A stretch of DNA of 64,000 nucleotides, taken from NCBI GenBank assembly GCA_001916715.1, contig MNSZ01000047.1, positions 6,446 through 70,445 of the forward strand, written 5' to 3'. This document shows, in pieces, positions 49,811 to 58,505 of this stretch. Both the position numbers and the translations under genes were made by a program. The DNA comes from Firmicutes bacterium CAG:24053_14 (GTDB taxonomy: Bacteria > Bacillota > Clostridia > Oscillospirales > Oscillospiraceae). The notes beneath the pieces were generated by a model. That model ran no database searches. It was not told the origin of the DNA and was given only the letters and a program-made list of their open reading frames with translations. Position 1 is the first letter of the stretch. Each line of letters starts with the position of its first letter.

Positions 49811-50435
49811 CCGCTGTAGGCTTTTGCGCCGTAAGACACAGCCAACCTTTTTTCCGCTCGTGATGGGCACTGATGGTCTCAAAACCGGCGCTTTCCAGCA
49901 GGGTTGTCAGCCGGCGGGAATCGTAGACCGTCATGCCATCGATGATCTGCGCCCATTTTTGCCCCGACGCCTTTTCCCCATCGTCCTCATTGCAGATGAA
50001 GAAGATCCCGCCGGGGCGCAGCACGCGCCGTACCTCCCGGAAGGCGTTTTCAATATCCGGCCAGAAATAGACCGTCTCAAAAGCGGTGACGGCGTCGAAG
50101 CTGCTATCCCCAAAAGGCAGCGCCAGCACATCGCCCTGCACCACCCGGCAGCGCCCCACCTGTACGCCGGCGGCGTTTTTCTTCAGCGCCGCTTCCACAC
50201 TGACAGGCGAATGGTCAAGTCCGGCGACTGTCCCCGCCGGACAGAGCCTGAGCAGCGCGGCGAGATTCGCCCCGCCGCCGCAGCCAGCATCCAAAACCCG
50301 GGCGTCCGCCCCCAGGCTTATGTGGGCGAGCCCCCACCGCGCCATTCCTGCATGGCCGCCGTTCATCATGGCCACCATCAGCTTCCCGCCAAAGCCCTCG
50401 GGCTTACGGGTGTTCCCAAAGAATTTACTCAGCAT
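49797..50435 (-). CDS. SAM-dependent methyltransferase, first gene of the enzyme operon
   Basis: 212 residues from ATG 50435 (AAGGAGGATGTC upstream). VLDAGCGGGANLAALL is motif I, VQGDVLALPFGDSSFDAVTAFETVY motifs II-III, RVLRPGGIFFICNE post motif. The palindrome at 50,491-50,508 lies 56 bases upstream. It heads the run of genes down to 41,243. UbiE-type cytosolic methyltransferase, substrate unknown. Confidence 0.9.
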   Translation of the reverse strand: MLSKFFGNTRKPEGFGGKLMVAMMNGGHAGMARWGLAHISLGADARVLDAGCGGGANLAALLRLCPAGTVAGLDHSPVSVEAALKKNAAGVQVGRCRVVQGDVLALPFGDSSFDAVTAFETVYFWPDIENAFREVRRVLRPGGIFFICNEDDGEKASGQKWAQIIDGMTVYDSRRLTTLLESAGFETISAHHERKKGWLCLTAQKPTADAQP

Positions 50436-50490
50436 GACATCCTCCTTGAAAGCAATCCAACCGCAACGCAAAGAACAAACAGATACAGTG

Positions 50491-50508
50491 GGTTAGCTTA
50501 ATCTAACC
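50491..50508. promoter_or_regulatory. GTTAG-N6-CTAAC palindrome, copy 2
   Basis: GGTTAGCTTAATCTAACC upstream of the enzyme operon (first ATG 50,435). The half-sites and the 6-base spacing match copies at 33,424 and 63,029. The positions relative to the first gene suggest control of all three operons by the same regulator. Confidence 0.75.
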
Positions 50509-50515
50509 ATCGGGT

Positions 50516-50550
50516 CTTAAAAAAGCCGCCATCGGGCGGGCTTTTTTAAG
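50516..50550. terminator. bidirectional terminator after the TetR gene
   Basis: AAAAAAGCCCGCC and GGCGGCTTTTTT pair around a CGAT loop, with T runs on both strands. It insulates the TetR gene from the enzyme operon. Confidence 0.88.
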
Positions 50551-51136
50551 GGCAGGGGAACAACCTGGCGCAGGACCCATACACCAAGGTCTCCAGTACC
50601 TGGGGATACAGGGAACCGATCTCCGGCTGGAGGGAGAGGGTGAGCATCAGCCCGCGTACCGTGGCGGCGGCCAGTTCCATGCCGCCCTCCGGTTTCAGCC
50701 CGGCCTCCTCCAAAAGAGCGCGGATATGCACCTCGTCACTGTGGTAATGCTCCTCCAGAACCTCGTGGGGGATGCTGCGCAGAAGATCCGTTGCCTCCAG
50801 CGCCGCAAAGGCCAGCAGCTTCGATTCGCCCATGATCCGGCAGGCGGCGAGGACTGCCTTTGCCGTGCGTTCGACCGGCGGCAGCGCAGCGTTTTCCACC
50901 AGCACACCGGCGGCTATGGTATAGACCTCGGTGTGCAGATCCTCCAAAAGCTCGAAAAACAGCAATTCTTTGCTGGTATAGAACTTATAAAACGCACCCT
51001 TGGAGATACCGGCGGCCTGCACCAGAGTGTCTACAGTGGTCTTGCGCATCCCAGCTTTGGCAATTCCTTCCCGGGCGGCTTTCTTTAAGCGGGAGACGAT
51101 TTCTTTTTCCTGCTCTTTTGTAAATGCAAGTGCCAT
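50546..51136 (-). CDS. TetR-family regulator
   Basis: 196 residues. REGIAKAGMRKTTVDTLVQAAGISKGAFYKFYTSKELLFFELL is the N-terminal HTH; the C-terminal domain is a helical ligand-binding domain. It lies directly upstream of the enzyme operon in the same direction but is separated by a terminator. It may control that operon or its own transcription. No operator is clear. Confidence 0.9.
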   Translation of the reverse strand: MALAFTKEQEKEIVSRLKKAAREGIAKAGMRKTTVDTLVQAAGISKGAFYKFYTSKELLFFELLEDLHTEVYTIAAGVLVENAALPPVERTAKAVLAACRIMGESKLLAFAALEATDLLRSIPHEVLEEHYHSDEVHIRALLEEAGLKPEGGMELAAATVRGLMLTLSLQPEIGSLYPQVLETLVYGSCARLFPCP

Positions 51137-51261
51137 GCTGTCACCGCCGTTTGACCAAAATCTATCTTTTAGTCATATTATAGCAAGACGATGCCTTTGC
51201 GTCAACACAAATAGTTCTCCCATTCGCAGTTTTCCAGTTTTTAATGTGTGGACGCCGCGCT

Positions 51262-51312
51262 CTCTGGGTAAAGCAAAGCTCCGCATGACTAGGCTCAAGC
51301 GGCGCTTTGTTA
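51262..51312 (-). terminator. possible terminator after the Rrf2 gene
   Basis: On the minus strand AAAGCGCCGC and GCGGAGCTTT pair with a mismatch around a 14-base loop, followed by GCTTT. It lies just past the end of the Rrf2 gene at 51,316 and overlaps its last bases. The T tract is short, so support is limited. Confidence 0.45.
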
Positions 51313-51315
51313 TAT

Positions 51316-51762
51316 TTACTTCTCCTGGCTTTGATTCAGCAGACATGGTGCCAGATACCACTCATCGAATCGCTGCGTAAGCAAACTTTCTACGGTGATG
51401 CTTTTGAGAATACGAGCCAGAACATCATTCGTGTATTGATATGCTGTTTTGAGCAGCGGAAATCGAAATGGTTGAGTTTCGCAGGCAGGATTGACTCCTG
51501 TTCCAACGCTGCCTTTTTCCATTATGGCAACAATATCATATAGGGTAATGTCGCTGGGGGACATGATGAGTTTATAGCCTCCCGTTGCTCCATGAACTGC
51601 ATCAACAACCCCTGCTTTGCGCAATTTAGAGCCAATCTGCAACAGATATCGTGGAGAAATACCAATAGACGAAGAAAGTTTCGAGGAGGATACTATTTTT
51701 GACTCTTTCGCTAAATACAGTATGAGCCGTATAGCATAGTCTGTTGAAGCATTTAGACGCAT
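51316..51762 (-). CDS. Rrf2-family regulator
   Basis: 148 residues from ATG 51762 (GGAGGCTATTCA upstream). STDYAIRLILYLAKES, IGISPRYLLQIGSKLRKAG and VHGATGGYKL are the Rrf2 winged-helix hallmarks. It lacks the three-cysteine cluster site that binds Fe-S in IscR/NsrR, so it may sense another signal. An IS30 element separates it from the DtxR gene upstream with which it was probably co-transcribed. Confidence 0.88.
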   Translation of the reverse strand: MRLNASTDYAIRLILYLAKESKIVSSSKLSSSIGISPRYLLQIGSKLRKAGVVDAVHGATGGYKLIMSPSDITLYDIVAIMEKGSVGTGVNPACETQPFRFPLLKTAYQYTNDVLARILKSITVESLLTQRFDEWYLAPCLLNQSQEK

Positions 51763-51804
51763 TGAATAGCCTCCTCTCCGCAAATTGTATCAACTATTTA
51801 TTTC

Positions 51805-53081
51805 GGTCGATTGTAAAATGAAGTTGGACACGTAAGAAAAAAATCCATAGTGATTTTCCCCACATGGTAGAATGAAGTTTGCACACAACATCTTCCAAGG
51901 GAGGGCAATCACTATGGACTGCCAAGATTATATCACAGAATCGGTAGAACGCAAGAAGGGACAGCACTTACAGCGAGAGGAACGAGGAGCAATCCAGCAT
52001 CTCAAGAACGCCGGCTACACGAACAGAGCCATTGCCAGAGCGATCGGATGTTCACCAACCACCGTTGGAAACGAGCTAAAGCGCGGCACACCGCCCCGAA
52101 AGAGCAGCAAGGGCAGGAAACCCGGATACTCGGCAAGGCGTGGAGAAGCGGCCTACAAGGCTAACAGAAAGCGTTCTCGGAAACCACACCGAATCTGTCA
52201 CTGCACTCGCTTCATTTGCTGGATAATGGAACAGGTCAAAGAACACAAGTGGTCTTTGGATGCCTGCGTCGGCTATGCTCGTCTGCACGGGCTGTTTTCA
52301 GCAGAGGAGATGGTCTGCACCCACACGCTTTACAATGAGGTCTGGGCGGGCAGCCTTGACTTGTCTGTGACAGAACTGCCCGAAGCCATGAAACGCAAGC
52401 AGCACAAGGGCTCCAAGCCCCGTGAACACAAGAAGAACTTCGGCACAGACATTTCTCAGAGACCTGAGATCGCGGCTCTGCGCATCGAGGAAGGTCATTG
52501 GGAAGGTGACACCGTGGTCGGCAAGAGGGACGGTAAAGAGGATGTTGTCCTCTCCCTGTTGGAGAAGAAAACAGAGAACTATATTGCCATCCGGATTCCC
52601 GGCAAGGATGCAGACTCCGTTCTGAACGCCATGCAGTCACTCAGGGAAGAATTCGGAGACAATTTTTCACAGGTATTCAAGACCATTACCGTGGACAACG
52701 GCTCGGAGTTCTCTGCGTTCAGTCAGGTCGAGAACTGGGGCTGTGCAGTCTACTTTGCGCATCCCTACACCTCGTGGGAACGTCCCCAAAACGAACGTCA
52801 CAACGGGCTGTTCCGCGCCTTTGTGCCCAAGGGAGTGTCCATTGAGGATTTCTCTGCTGAGTATATCTTGGCTGCAGCTGATGAATTAAACGGACGGCCT
52901 CGCAAGAAACTGGGCTACCGTACCCCGGAGGAACTGTTTGACGAGTTCCTCGACTCTGTTTACGCAGCCGAAGGCTGCGGCAGCATCGCCCAGGATGGAA
53001 GCCAGCGGCTTCCATCCTGACCGACGCTCTGATTCACTCACTTCTACCGTGTAGGTGTCCAACTTGCACTTGCAATTTGCG
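51805..53081 (+). mobile_element. IS30-family insertion sequence
   Basis: 1,277 bases with imperfect terminal inverted repeats (51805-51831 and 53055-53081, 18 of 27 positions identical, with the inner AAGTTGGACAC perfect) around one transposase gene. The 13-bp direct repeat AACTATTTATTTC flanks it (51792-51804 and 53082-53094). On the minus strand, the right-hand copy contains the TAG stop of the DtxR gene. Confidence 0.9.
51914..53020 (+). CDS. IS30-family transposase
   Basis: 368 residues from ATG 51914 (AGGGAGGGCAATCACT upstream). RGAIQHLKNAGYTNRAIARAIGCSPTTVGNEL is the N-terminal HTH; the DDE residues lie in EGDTVVG, TVDNGSEF and RPQNERHNGLFR. Complete IS30-type DDE transposase, no frameshift. 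It catalyses cut or copy of the insertion sequence. Confidence 0.95.
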   Translation: MDCQDYITESVERKKGQHLQREERGAIQHLKNAGYTNRAIARAIGCSPTTVGNELKRGTPPRKSSKGRKPGYSARRGEAAYKANRKRSRKPHRICHCTRFICWIMEQVKEHKWSLDACVGYARLHGLFSAEEMVCTHTLYNEVWAGSLDLSVTELPEAMKRKQHKGSKPREHKKNFGTDISQRPEIAALRIEEGHWEGDTVVGKRDGKEDVVLSLLEKKTENYIAIRIPGKDADSVLNAMQSLREEFGDNFSQVFKTITVDNGSEFSAFSQVENWGCAVYFAHPYTSWERPQNERHNGLFRAFVPKGVSIEDFSAEYILAAADELNGRPRKKLGYRTPEELFDEFLDSVYAAEGCGSIAQDGSQRLPS

Positions 53082-53083
53082 AA

Positions 53084-53455
53084 CTATTTATTTCCCATTC
53101 TTTTCAGCTTTTCAAAACTCTCTTCGCTGATTGCATGCTCCATCCGGCACGCCTCCTTCTCCGCAATATCCGGGGCGATACCAGCTGCAACCAAGCGTTC
53201 CATAAAGAAGCAATGACGTTCATAGACCTTCTCTGCGGCAAGCGTTCCTTTCTCCGTCAAGCAGATATGCCCCTCACGGTCCCTTGTAATCAACCCATCC
53301 TTCTTCAGCATAGAAATTGCTCGGCTAATGCTGGGCTTGGTATAGCCCATCTGGATTGCTAAGTCGGTCGGCCGGATGTACGGCGTCTTTCTTTGCAGCA
53401 GGAAGAGTGCCTTTAGGTAATCCTCGCTTGACTGCATGTGGCTTTTATGCTCCAT
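53084..53455 (-). CDS. DtxR-family metal-dependent regulator, iron type
   Basis: 123 residues from ATG 53455, inside the end of the ECF A gene. SSEDYLKALFLLQR, then a winged HTH (TDLAIQMGYTKPSISRAISML) and the metal site. ACRMEHAIS has the Cys-x-x-Glu-His signature of DtxR/IdeR (iron), whereas MntR has Glu at the Cys position. The SH3-like third domain is absent, as in MntR. The likely target is the GTTAG-N6-CTAAC palindrome at the three operons. Confidence 0.86.
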   Translation of the reverse strand: MEHKSHMQSSEDYLKALFLLQRKTPYIRPTDLAIQMGYTKPSISRAISMLKKDGLITRDREGHICLTEKGTLAAEKVYERHCFFMERLVAAGIAPDIAEKEACRMEHAISEESFEKLKRMGNK

Positions 53456-54845
53456 GCCAGGTATTCTCCATTCTGACTGCACAGTCGCAGCAGCTGCGCA
53501 TCAGTTCCTGATCGTGGGTAATGACCAGGACGGTTTTCCCTGCCGCCGCTTCCGTACGCAGTATGCCGGAAATGATGCGCATGTTCCCGCCGTCCAGCCC
53601 GCTGGTCGGTTCGTCGAAAATCAGGACGCTTCGTCCGGAGAGGGCGCCGCAGGCAATGGAAAGCCGCTGCTTCTGCCCGCCGGACAGGGTGGCGGGATGT
53701 GCGTCCTTATAGGCATACAGCCCCAGTTGTTTTAACAGCCCTCTGGCTTTCTCCAGCAGCTCCGGCGAGCGATCCGAGCGCAGCAGCAGTTCCTCAGTGA
53801 CGCTGTTTGTGAAAAACTGCGTCCCCGTGTCGTTGGAGCTGTACCAAACCTGCTTGCGCCGCTGCGCCGCTGTCCGCTTTGCACCGCCAATCGTTACTGT
53901 CCCGCCGTTCTCCCGCCACAACCCGGTCAGCACCAGCGCCAAACTGCTCTTTCCAACGCCGTTATGTCCTGTAATTGCGGTGATTTGTCCTGCATAGGCC
54001 GAGAGGCAAACATTCTGAAAAATGCTCTTTCGTTTCCGCACACAGCAGAGCGCTTGTGCCCTCAGGGCCGGAACAGCGCCGGTGGGGGAAGGCAGCTTAA
54101 CGGTTTTTGTTTCCAGCACCGCCCGCAGCCCGTCGGCTTCACGCTCTTGAAGAGGCGTCTGCTCCAGCTCCGCCGCACTGCGCTCCCACAGGATGCGTCC
54201 ACCGCGCAGGTAGACAAAGCGGTCTGCAATTCCGGAAAGCCAGGCCAGGCGGTGCTCGGCCACAATAAGGGTGCAGCCCTCCGCCTTGAGCTGCCGGAGA
54301 GTCTGCGCCAGCTGCGCCGTCCCCTCGTCATCCAGATTGGCGGTCGGCTCGTCGCACACATAAATCCCGGGACGGAGCGCATAAACGGAGGCGATGGCCA
54401 CTCGCTGTTTTTCCCCGCTGGACAGCACATCGAGGCTGCGGCCGCCCAAGCCCGCCAGATGGAACGCTCGTATGGCTGCGTCTGTCCGGCTGCGTATTTC
54501 CTCCCTCGGAAAGCCGTAATTCTCGCAGGCAAAGGCTACCTCACCAGCCAGGTCTGATGAGAAAAATTGGCTCTTGGGGTCTTGGAACACACTGCCCACC
54601 TGCCTGCCTATGGCATACTGCGGCATCTGCGTCAGCTGCTGACCGTTCAGAAAAATGCCGCCGGTCAATATGCCGGGATAATAGGCGGGCGCAAGTCCGT
54701 TCAGCAGCCTTGTGAGGGTGGTTTTCCCTCCGCCGGACGGCCCGGTGAGAACCACGCATTCGCCATCACGGATGGTCAGATTGATATTGGATACCCCTTC
54801 TTCGCAATCGGCATATTGAAAAGAGACATTTTTAAGCTGTATCAT
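53445..54845 (-). CDS. ecfA: ECF transporter ATPase, fused double A component (module 2)
   Basis: 466 residues. First ABC domain: GPSGGGKTTLTRL and LSSGEKQRVA; second: GHNGVGKSSLALV and LSGGQKQRLS with LIFDEPTSGLD. The second domain has a serine in place of the last Thr of Walker A. It overlaps the T gene by 4 bases. The DtxR gene begins within its last codons. Confidence 0.92.
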   Translation of the reverse strand: MIQLKNVSFQYADCEEGVSNINLTIRDGECVVLTGPSGGGKTTLTRLLNGLAPAYYPGILTGGIFLNGQQLTQMPQYAIGRQVGSVFQDPKSQFFSSDLAGEVAFACENYGFPREEIRSRTDAAIRAFHLAGLGGRSLDVLSSGEKQRVAIASVYALRPGIYVCDEPTANLDDEGTAQLAQTLRQLKAEGCTLIVAEHRLAWLSGIADRFVYLRGGRILWERSAAELEQTPLQEREADGLRAVLETKTVKLPSPTGAVPALRAQALCCVRKRKSIFQNVCLSAYAGQITAITGHNGVGKSSLALVLTGLWRENGGTVTIGGAKRTAAQRRKQVWYSSNDTGTQFFTNSVTEELLLRSDRSPELLEKARGLLKQLGLYAYKDAHPATLSGGQKQRLSIACGALSGRSVLIFDEPTSGLDGGNMRIISGILRTEAAAGKTVLVITHDQELMRSCCDCAVRMENTWHGA

Positions 54846-55537
54846 ATTCGCACACCTCCCAGCCAGAGAAATGCCGTCGTAATGATTGTCCAGCCGGCAA
54901 GCCAGGACCAGTCTGCAGCATCAGCGTTTTTTCCGTAATAACTGCCGCGCCTGCCCGGCGCTTCGGCGCCCCGCGCCACAGCGGAAACGGAGAGCTGATC
55001 TGCAATCTGCAGGCAGCGCAGCAGCAGAGGGACGGCCACATATTCACACGAGGCCGCCGGATGGCAAAGAAGCTGCGCCGGGGCGGTAAGGCCCCGGTTG
55101 CGCATGGAACGCCCTACGCTGCGAATCTCGACTTTCATGGTGGGGAAAAAGCGAAACATGACCAGCAGCCCCAGTATGACGGAGCTCGGCATGTGAATCC
55201 GAGAGAGGAAGGCGGCAATTTCTCCAGGCGGTGTGGTGATCAGATCCCAGCCGACGATAAACACCGGGGACAAATTCCAAAACATCAGTACGTAAAATTC
55301 AGAGAACACAACCATATGTAACCCATGAAAACGAATCAAGTACAAAAGCACTGCCAGCAGCGCAAAGAACGCCCCAAAGGAGCGCAGCAGCCACCAGTTT
55401 CTCTGAGCCGCCAGGTAGGCAAATCCGGTCAGCGTCAGCACACAGGTCAAGACTGTGTTTGCTGTCAGAGAGATGCCAAGGATGGCGCAGGCCAAGGCCC
55501 ACAGCTTCACCGGTATGGCCAGATTCCGTCGCCGCAT
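54842..55537 (-). CDS. ecfT: ECF transporter T component (module 2)
   Basis: 231 residues with several membrane helices; the coupling motifs SMRNRGLTAPA and VAVAR-like SAVARGAEAPG are visible. It overlaps the S stop and the A start (both by 1-4 bases). It is the T subunit of module 2. Confidence 0.88.
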   Translation of the reverse strand: MRRRNLAIPVKLWALACAILGISLTANTVLTCVLTLTGFAYLAAQRNWWLLRSFGAFFALLAVLLYLIRFHGLHMVVFSEFYVLMFWNLSPVFIVGWDLITTPPGEIAAFLSRIHMPSSVILGLLVMFRFFPTMKVEIRSVGRSMRNRGLTAPAQLLCHPAASCEYVAVPLLLRCLQIADQLSVSAVARGAEAPGRRGSYYGKNADAADWSWLAGWTIITTAFLWLGGVRI

Positions 55538-56136
55538 CAGAGGACACCCGCCTTTTTGAAGTGCTTATTGATCAACCTGCCGCCGATGAGACTGCCAAGG
55601 AAACCGCAAATTGTCGTAAACAGGATGATAAACGCCAGCCATCCGGCGGAGGTGTAATAGCGGACAAAGGAGTCAATATAGCTCTGCTCCATGCCGCTTG
55701 CAAGGGCAAACGCCTCATAGGTATCCCAGAAAAACCAGATGGGCAGTAGATTGACGCCGTTGTACAGGAGGCTTGACACCGTCCAGGCGGCGGTCAGCTT
55801 CTTTTTGGATTCCCAGCCGTTCTTCCAGAGGATAACTTCGCAGATGACGCCGACCAGCATGTAATAGGGCAACAGATACCAGTTGCCCATGATGAGGAAC
55901 ACCAAGCCCAAAATCGTCATATAGATCAGCGATACAAAACGCTTGTGGACGCGGCTGACCATAAGGAAATAGACCGGCGCGCACAGCAGCATGGTAATGC
56001 CCACCGACAGCACCATGCTTACAAAATCGTTAGCCATGCAGACCATGTTCACGATAAGCTGAATGACAATGAGCAGCACGGTAAGCAAAACCGTGGTAAT
56101 GACGTCCTTTACCGTACACTTATTTGTTTTTTCCAT
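55537..56136 (-). CDS. ECF transporter S component, MptD-like (module 2)
   Basis: 199 residues from ATG 56136 (GAAGGGTTTCAAA upstream; the longer reading to 56391 overlaps the ATC hydrolase gene). Six hydrophobic helices; the start TVKDVITTVLLTVLL and the end INKHFKKAGVL correspond to the two other S components. It lies between the ATC-hydrolase-like gene and the T gene. Confidence 0.85.
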   Translation of the reverse strand: MEKTNKCTVKDVITTVLLTVLLIVIQLIVNMVCMANDFVSMVLSVGITMLLCAPVYFLMVSRVHKRFVSLIYMTILGLVFLIMGNWYLLPYYMLVGVICEVILWKNGWESKKKLTAAWTVSSLLYNGVNLLPIWFFWDTYEAFALASGMEQSYIDSFVRYYTSAGWLAFIILFTTICGFLGSLIGGRLINKHFKKAGVL

Positions 56137-56752
56137 TTTGAAACCCTTCTTTCTTGATATTATAAAAGCTGAAATTGCATAGCTCAGCGCCCCGTCCGAT
56201 CGTTTTCGTCCTGCCCCAACGGGCGCTGGGGATCTTGCCATACATGACGTCGTCGCTCTCGCAGAAAATAGGTGCGAGCTCCGGCATGCCGTGGCGCCTG
56301 AAAACATTGACATACAGGCAGGAGGTACAGTCCCATTCGATGGCATAGGCGTCGTTTCGCTTCCATACAAACACCCAGCCTTCCTCTCCAAAGCCGTGCT
56401 TCATCGAGGCTGGGCACATCACCCGGAACAGCGGGAAGAAAAACGGGAGCTTGCCAAGGTTCTGGAAAAACCTTGCCATCGGCTGGGCGCCGTCCAACAC
56501 AGCGGTGCGGATCAGGCGCAGCGTCTCTGCTTTTGTATAGCCGCGCCCGGGCAAAACGCGGTAAAACGCAACAGACGGGAGAATAGAGCCTTTCATGTGC
56601 CCGGCGAGCGTTTTGTTGGAAAGGTCATTTTCATCCAGCAGCTTTTCATATTCCTCCAGGACCGCCCTTTGCAGTTCTGCAGAATCTAATTTGCCGTATG
56701 CCGTAGACAGCTTGCTTTTTTTAAGCAACTTTTCAGCCTGATACTGTGGCAT
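56120..56752 (-). CDS. ATC-hydrolase-like protein
   Basis: 210 residues from ATG 56752 (GAGGGGACAAAA upstream). HMKGSILPSVAFYRVL, KHGFGEEGWVFVWKR and MPELAPIFCESDDVMYGKI ... ELCNFSFYN match the L-2-amino-thiazoline-4-carboxylate hydrolase family, and it is intact, unlike the copy at 41,467-42,069. It is encoded between an ABC pair and ECF module 2. The family opens thiazoline rings; here it might act on thiazoline-containing chelators or serve another role. Confidence 0.78.
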   Translation of the reverse strand: MPQYQAEKLLKKSKLSTAYGKLDSAELQRAVLEEYEKLLDENDLSNKTLAGHMKGSILPSVAFYRVLPGRGYTKAETLRLIRTAVLDGAQPMARFFQNLGKLPFFFPLFRVMCPASMKHGFGEEGWVFVWKRNDAYAIEWDCTSCLYVNVFRRHGMPELAPIFCESDDVMYGKIPSARWGRTKTIGRGAELCNFSFYNIKKEGFQNGKNK

Positions 56753-58505
56753 TTTTGTCCCCTCCAAGGCTCCAACCAATGGCCTTCTCGCGGGTTTCCA
56801 CAAATCGGCGATACAGCCCTTGCTCGTTCATTAACTCTCTATGCGTCCCACGCTGGACAATCTGTCCCTTGTCCAAAACGACAATCTGATCGGCGTTGCG
56901 AACCGTGGAGAGCCGGTGTGCGATCATGATAATCGTCTTATCCTTCGTCAGCTCTGCGATGGCGGTTTGCAGCTCGCGCTCATTTTCCGGATCCACGCTG
57001 GCGGTTGCTTCATCTAAAATGATAATGGGAGCATCCTTCAGAATGGCGCGGGCGATAGATATCCGCTGCTTTTCTCCGCCGGAAAGGGATGCGCCGCCCT
57101 CGCCTACCTTTGTATCGTAGCCATCCGGCAACGCAGAGATGAAATCGTGGCAGCAGGCCTTCTTCGCTGCCTCCACCACCTGCTTATGCGTTGCGTCTGG
57201 CCGTCCGAACTTGATGTTGTTTTCTATCGTGTCCTCAAAGAGATAGACATTCTGAAAAACCATAGAGAAATTCTTTAACAGGCTGTCGCAGGTATAATCC
57301 TTGACATTCCTGCCGCCGACGGTGATCTCACCCTCGCGCACATCCCAGAAACGCGCAATCAGGCTAACCAATGTCGTCTTGCCGGAGCCGGAGGGTCCGA
57401 CGATTGCGCAGGTAGTCTTTTCAGGGATTTCGATGTTGATATTTTTCAGCACATCCTCTTTCCCATATGCAAAGGAAATGTTCTTTAACTCGATATCAAA
57501 ATGCTCAGGAGTGAAATCCTCACCGTTTTCATCGAGGATCGGGGTATCCGTCACAGCCTCCAACCGATCCAGAGAGGCGTCGATCACTCTGGCAACGGAT
57601 GCCATGCTGCCCACCAGCTCCACACTGGAATAAACCATGAAGCTGGATACCAGCAGGAGCAGGCACTTGACCGAGGTGATCTCTCCGCCCAACAGCAAAT
57701 AGGGGGCGACGATGAGGATAGCAGACCTTGCCAGCTTGAATATGGTCTGATAAGCGCCGGTCAGTGCGGAAAATGTGCTTTCCAAAACGATATTGGCCTT
57801 GGCGCTCTCATTCACAGCTTCATCCACCGCTTTACCGGCGCTTTCGTCCAGGCCGAAAGCCTTTACAACGCCCATACCCTGTATGTATTCCAGAAAACAC
57901 GTCACAAGGTTTGCCTGCGCCTCCTGCCGGCGGGGAGAGAGATGTTTGGCGGCTTTTTGAATACCGGCGTAAACGAGCATGGAAACAGCCAGACCAGCAA
58001 ACATCAAAAGCCCGATGTGCCATTCGTAAAATAGAAGCCAAACTCCGATGACAATGGCGTGGATAAAGCCTCCAGCCACCCGTTCCAGTACGGTGACCGC
58101 GTTGTTTTCAATATCACCCAGCGTGGTGGTTGCAGCGGCGGCGATCTCTCCCAATCGATTTTCACTGAAGTATCCCATTGGGACACGCTTCATATGCTCG
58201 CCAATCTCCAGCCGTTTCTGTGCGCACATGGCGAAGCTGCCCAGTGTCCGTTTTGTGCAGGAGAGGTTGTTGAAGAATATTCTTCCTGCAATACTGACGA
58301 GCATGATTATTAGAGAGAGCCAGATGGTGGACGCAGCCATGACGCCGCCCTCCGCCACAGAGAGCAGCCCGGAAAGGACTGTCAAAATGGCCATGATAGG
58401 CATCATTTCAAAAACAGAATCCAGCAGACTGAAGAGGAAGGACGCGATCAAGGAGTTTCTTTCGCTGCCGGAGAAATCCAACAGTCTTTTGATCATCTGA
58501 ATCAT
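56733..58505 (-). CDS. ABC half-transporter, second pair, YbtQ/IrtB-like
   Basis: 590 residues from ATG 58505 (GGAGG seven bases upstream). N-terminal membrane domain with about six helices, then VGPSGSGKTTLVSL, SLSGGEKQRIS and IILDEATASVDPEN. The partner gene overlaps its start (ATGA). Its C-terminus overlaps the ATC-hydrolase start by 20 bases. Confidence 0.9.
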   Translation of the reverse strand: MIQMIKRLLDFSGSERNSLIASFLFSLLDSVFEMMPIMAILTVLSGLLSVAEGGVMAASTIWLSLIIMLVSIAGRIFFNNLSCTKRTLGSFAMCAQKRLEIGEHMKRVPMGYFSENRLGEIAAAATTTLGDIENNAVTVLERVAGGFIHAIVIGVWLLFYEWHIGLLMFAGLAVSMLVYAGIQKAAKHLSPRRQEAQANLVTCFLEYIQGMGVVKAFGLDESAGKAVDEAVNESAKANIVLESTFSALTGAYQTIFKLARSAILIVAPYLLLGGEITSVKCLLLLVSSFMVYSSVELVGSMASVARVIDASLDRLEAVTDTPILDENGEDFTPEHFDIELKNISFAYGKEDVLKNINIEIPEKTTCAIVGPSGSGKTTLVSLIARFWDVREGEITVGGRNVKDYTCDSLLKNFSMVFQNVYLFEDTIENNIKFGRPDATHKQVVEAAKKACCHDFISALPDGYDTKVGEGGASLSGGEKQRISIARAILKDAPIIILDEATASVDPENERELQTAIAELTKDKTIIMIAHRLSTVRNADQIVVLDKGQIVQRGTHRELMNEQGLYRRFVETREKAIGWSLGGDKNATVSG

